From Euperipatoides rowelli (Eukaryota; Onychophora; Udeonychophora; Euonychophora; Peripatopsidae), in the NCBI GenBank assembly GCA_003024985.2, contig PXIH01S0000829.1: a stretch of DNA of 21,711 bases. One strand, written 5' to 3'. Shown piece after piece: positions 20,546 to 21,711 of this stretch. How positions within the stretch are numbered: position 1 is the first letter of the stretch; the number at the start of each line of letters is the position of its first letter. Position numbers and translations under genes: made by a program. The notes under the pieces are model-generated. The model was given only the letters and a program-made list of their open reading frames with translations. It searched no databases and was not told the DNA's origin.

Positions 20546-21261
20546 ATGATTAATCGCCTATGAAATTTGTTTATATTTTAAATATTTGACTTATAAATTA
20601 TAATATTTTGAGTAATTTCACAAAATTAAGTTTAATTTTAAATTGACATTTCATTTACTAATTTACAAAAATAGAATAATCAATCATTTAACTTAAAAAT
20701 AAAAAACCTATTTGACATTTTATTGTCTATAAACAGTTTATAATCCTTAATTTCCTCATTTATAGCTGTAGTCTAAAAGCTTCTCTTTCAGAAATCGCTA
20801 AACATCGTATCAATGCCACACTAAGTTTTAATTCATTGTCCTTTTAAGTTTTCCGAAATTCGTCAGCTAATTCAAATAAGCAACGGAATAAAATTTCTTA
20901 TATACTGTAAACAAATGGTTGACCCTTATATAAACAAATGGTTTACAAATGACATAATTTTGGACCATTTAAAACCTTTTAAAATTCTTTATCTGATTAA
21001 ATTTTTCACCCTTAAATTAGCCGAATTTCATCAATACAGTAAGTTATGTCAGAAGCTTAATTACAAACTGATAAAAACAGAGATGAACATTTTAGCATAG
21101 ATATCCTTATAATGAATAATTTCCCCCACCCATTCTCCCTTTTTTTAAAAACAATGAATACTGTAATTTATTACAATTAAATCAATTATTTGACTTTGCA
21201 AAATGTAAGCTCAAATATGTTTATGTAAAACAATTTTCAAAGGAATAAAAATACATAGAAA
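20546..21261. other. AT-rich DNA, possibly the body of the hAT-like element
   Basis: Mostly AT-rich with no firm gene. On the minus strand 20880-20763 reads as an open frame with one stop, including LFELADEFRKT and LKLSVALIRCLAISEREA, more protein-like in composition than its surroundings. I do not recognise it; it could be a decayed transposase or a retrocopy piece. The plus frame 20915-21100 looks like chance. Confidence 0.35.
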
Positions 21262-21269
21262 TATATATT

Positions 21270-21553
21270 CAGGGCCGGCTAAGTCTTTGTAGGCCCCTAG
21301 GCAAAGCTTAAGATTTGGGCTCCCTTATACTTTACCAATCCCTTATAGTCTTATGCAGTAGGTTTCATAAGCTTTTTTTTTTTATCGGTTGGAACACTTT
21401 GTTAGGTGTTACAAGCTTTATTTTTTGTTTTGATAAGCTTTTTTTTTGGGGGGGGGGGGAAGGACTGTGGGGAACAGATTTCTTAAAAATTGGCCTCTAT
21501 GTTTTAATATAGGTCACATTTGCCTACTATGCCTAGGCAGTAAAACAACCCTG
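21270..21553. mobile_element. hAT-like miniature inverted-repeat element (MITE), 284 bp
   Basis: The left end reads CAGGGCCGGC and the inverted right end CAGGGTTGTT, so the terminal CAGGG is shared and the rest diverged; both subterminal parts carry CCTAGGC. The flanks TATATATT (21262-21269) and TATACATT (21554-21561) agree at 7 of 8 bases, the 8-bp target duplication normal for hAT elements. The inside holds a T-run plus a run of 12 G (21448-21459) and no transposase, so it depends on an element elsewhere. It is distinct from the MITE at 9313. Confidence 0.62.
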
Positions 21554-21711
21554 TATACATTTATAAAGTAATTTAAGGTAATCATTTTTCTGCAATTAAA
21601 CGCAATAGCAACATTGGGAACAAAAACAAAAATCAGACTTCCCATATTTATAAAAGTTTTTACTAGTTTGTTTTTATACAAATACAAATACAAATATGAT
21701 GGACAACAACA

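Noticed and set aside
1-21711. tRNA, rRNA, CRISPR array, bacterial operon or integron
   Set aside because: No cloverleaf-type sequence, regularly spaced repeats, ribosome-binding sites or compact gene order were seen; the window is eukaryotic.

Overview
The window is eukaryotic, most likely from an AT-rich invertebrate animal genome. No prokaryotic gene organisation is visible. The recognisable coding matter is almost all decayed retrotransposon: a Copia-type LTR element, two unrelated Ty3/gypsy-type LTR elements and an RTE-type LINE. There are also short hAT-like DNA transposon remnants, and one well-formed internal exon of a host gene between canonical splice sites. The species and the host gene cannot be named from the sequence alone.

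Layout. 1-730: AT-rich DNA with nothing recognisable. 731-3022: a 5'-truncated Copia element on the minus strand (possible 3' LTR, polypurine tract, integrase, end of the protease, gag); reverse transcriptase and RNase H are missing. It abuts, at a run of 12 G, a nearly complete gypsy element on the minus strand (3038-7003) that can be read from its 5' LTR and primer-binding site through gag, protease, reverse transcriptase, RNase H and integrase to its polypurine tract and the first 12 bases of the 3' LTR. 7004-13808: AT-rich DNA, probably intergenic or intronic, with a 383-bp hAT-like miniature element (9313-9695, 5-bp target duplication) and one copy of an old dispersed repeat (about 10770-11080). 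13809-13934: a 126-bp plus-strand exon, phase 1 on both sides. 14236-14590: the second copy of the dispersed repeat. 15975-18880: an RTE-clade LINE on the minus strand, nearly full length at domain level and dead. 19010-20420: a plus-strand gypsy relic with gag and integrase but no reverse transcriptase. 20434 onward: the left end of another hAT-like element with palindromic subterminal repeats. 21270-21553: a 284-bp hAT-like miniature element with an 8-bp target duplication.

The genes do not form a pathway. All retroelement reading frames carry stops, frameshifts, domain deletions or changed catalytic residues, and none can be active here. If the exon is real, much of the AT-rich DNA from about 7 kb to the right edge may be introns of that gene, with the LINE lying antisense to it. 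I see no convincing new biological system. The points most worth a check are the unidentified exon, the Copia/gypsy junction, the matching loss of the reverse transcriptase region in two unrelated LTR elements, the unnamed dispersed repeat, and the palindromic ends of the element at 20434.
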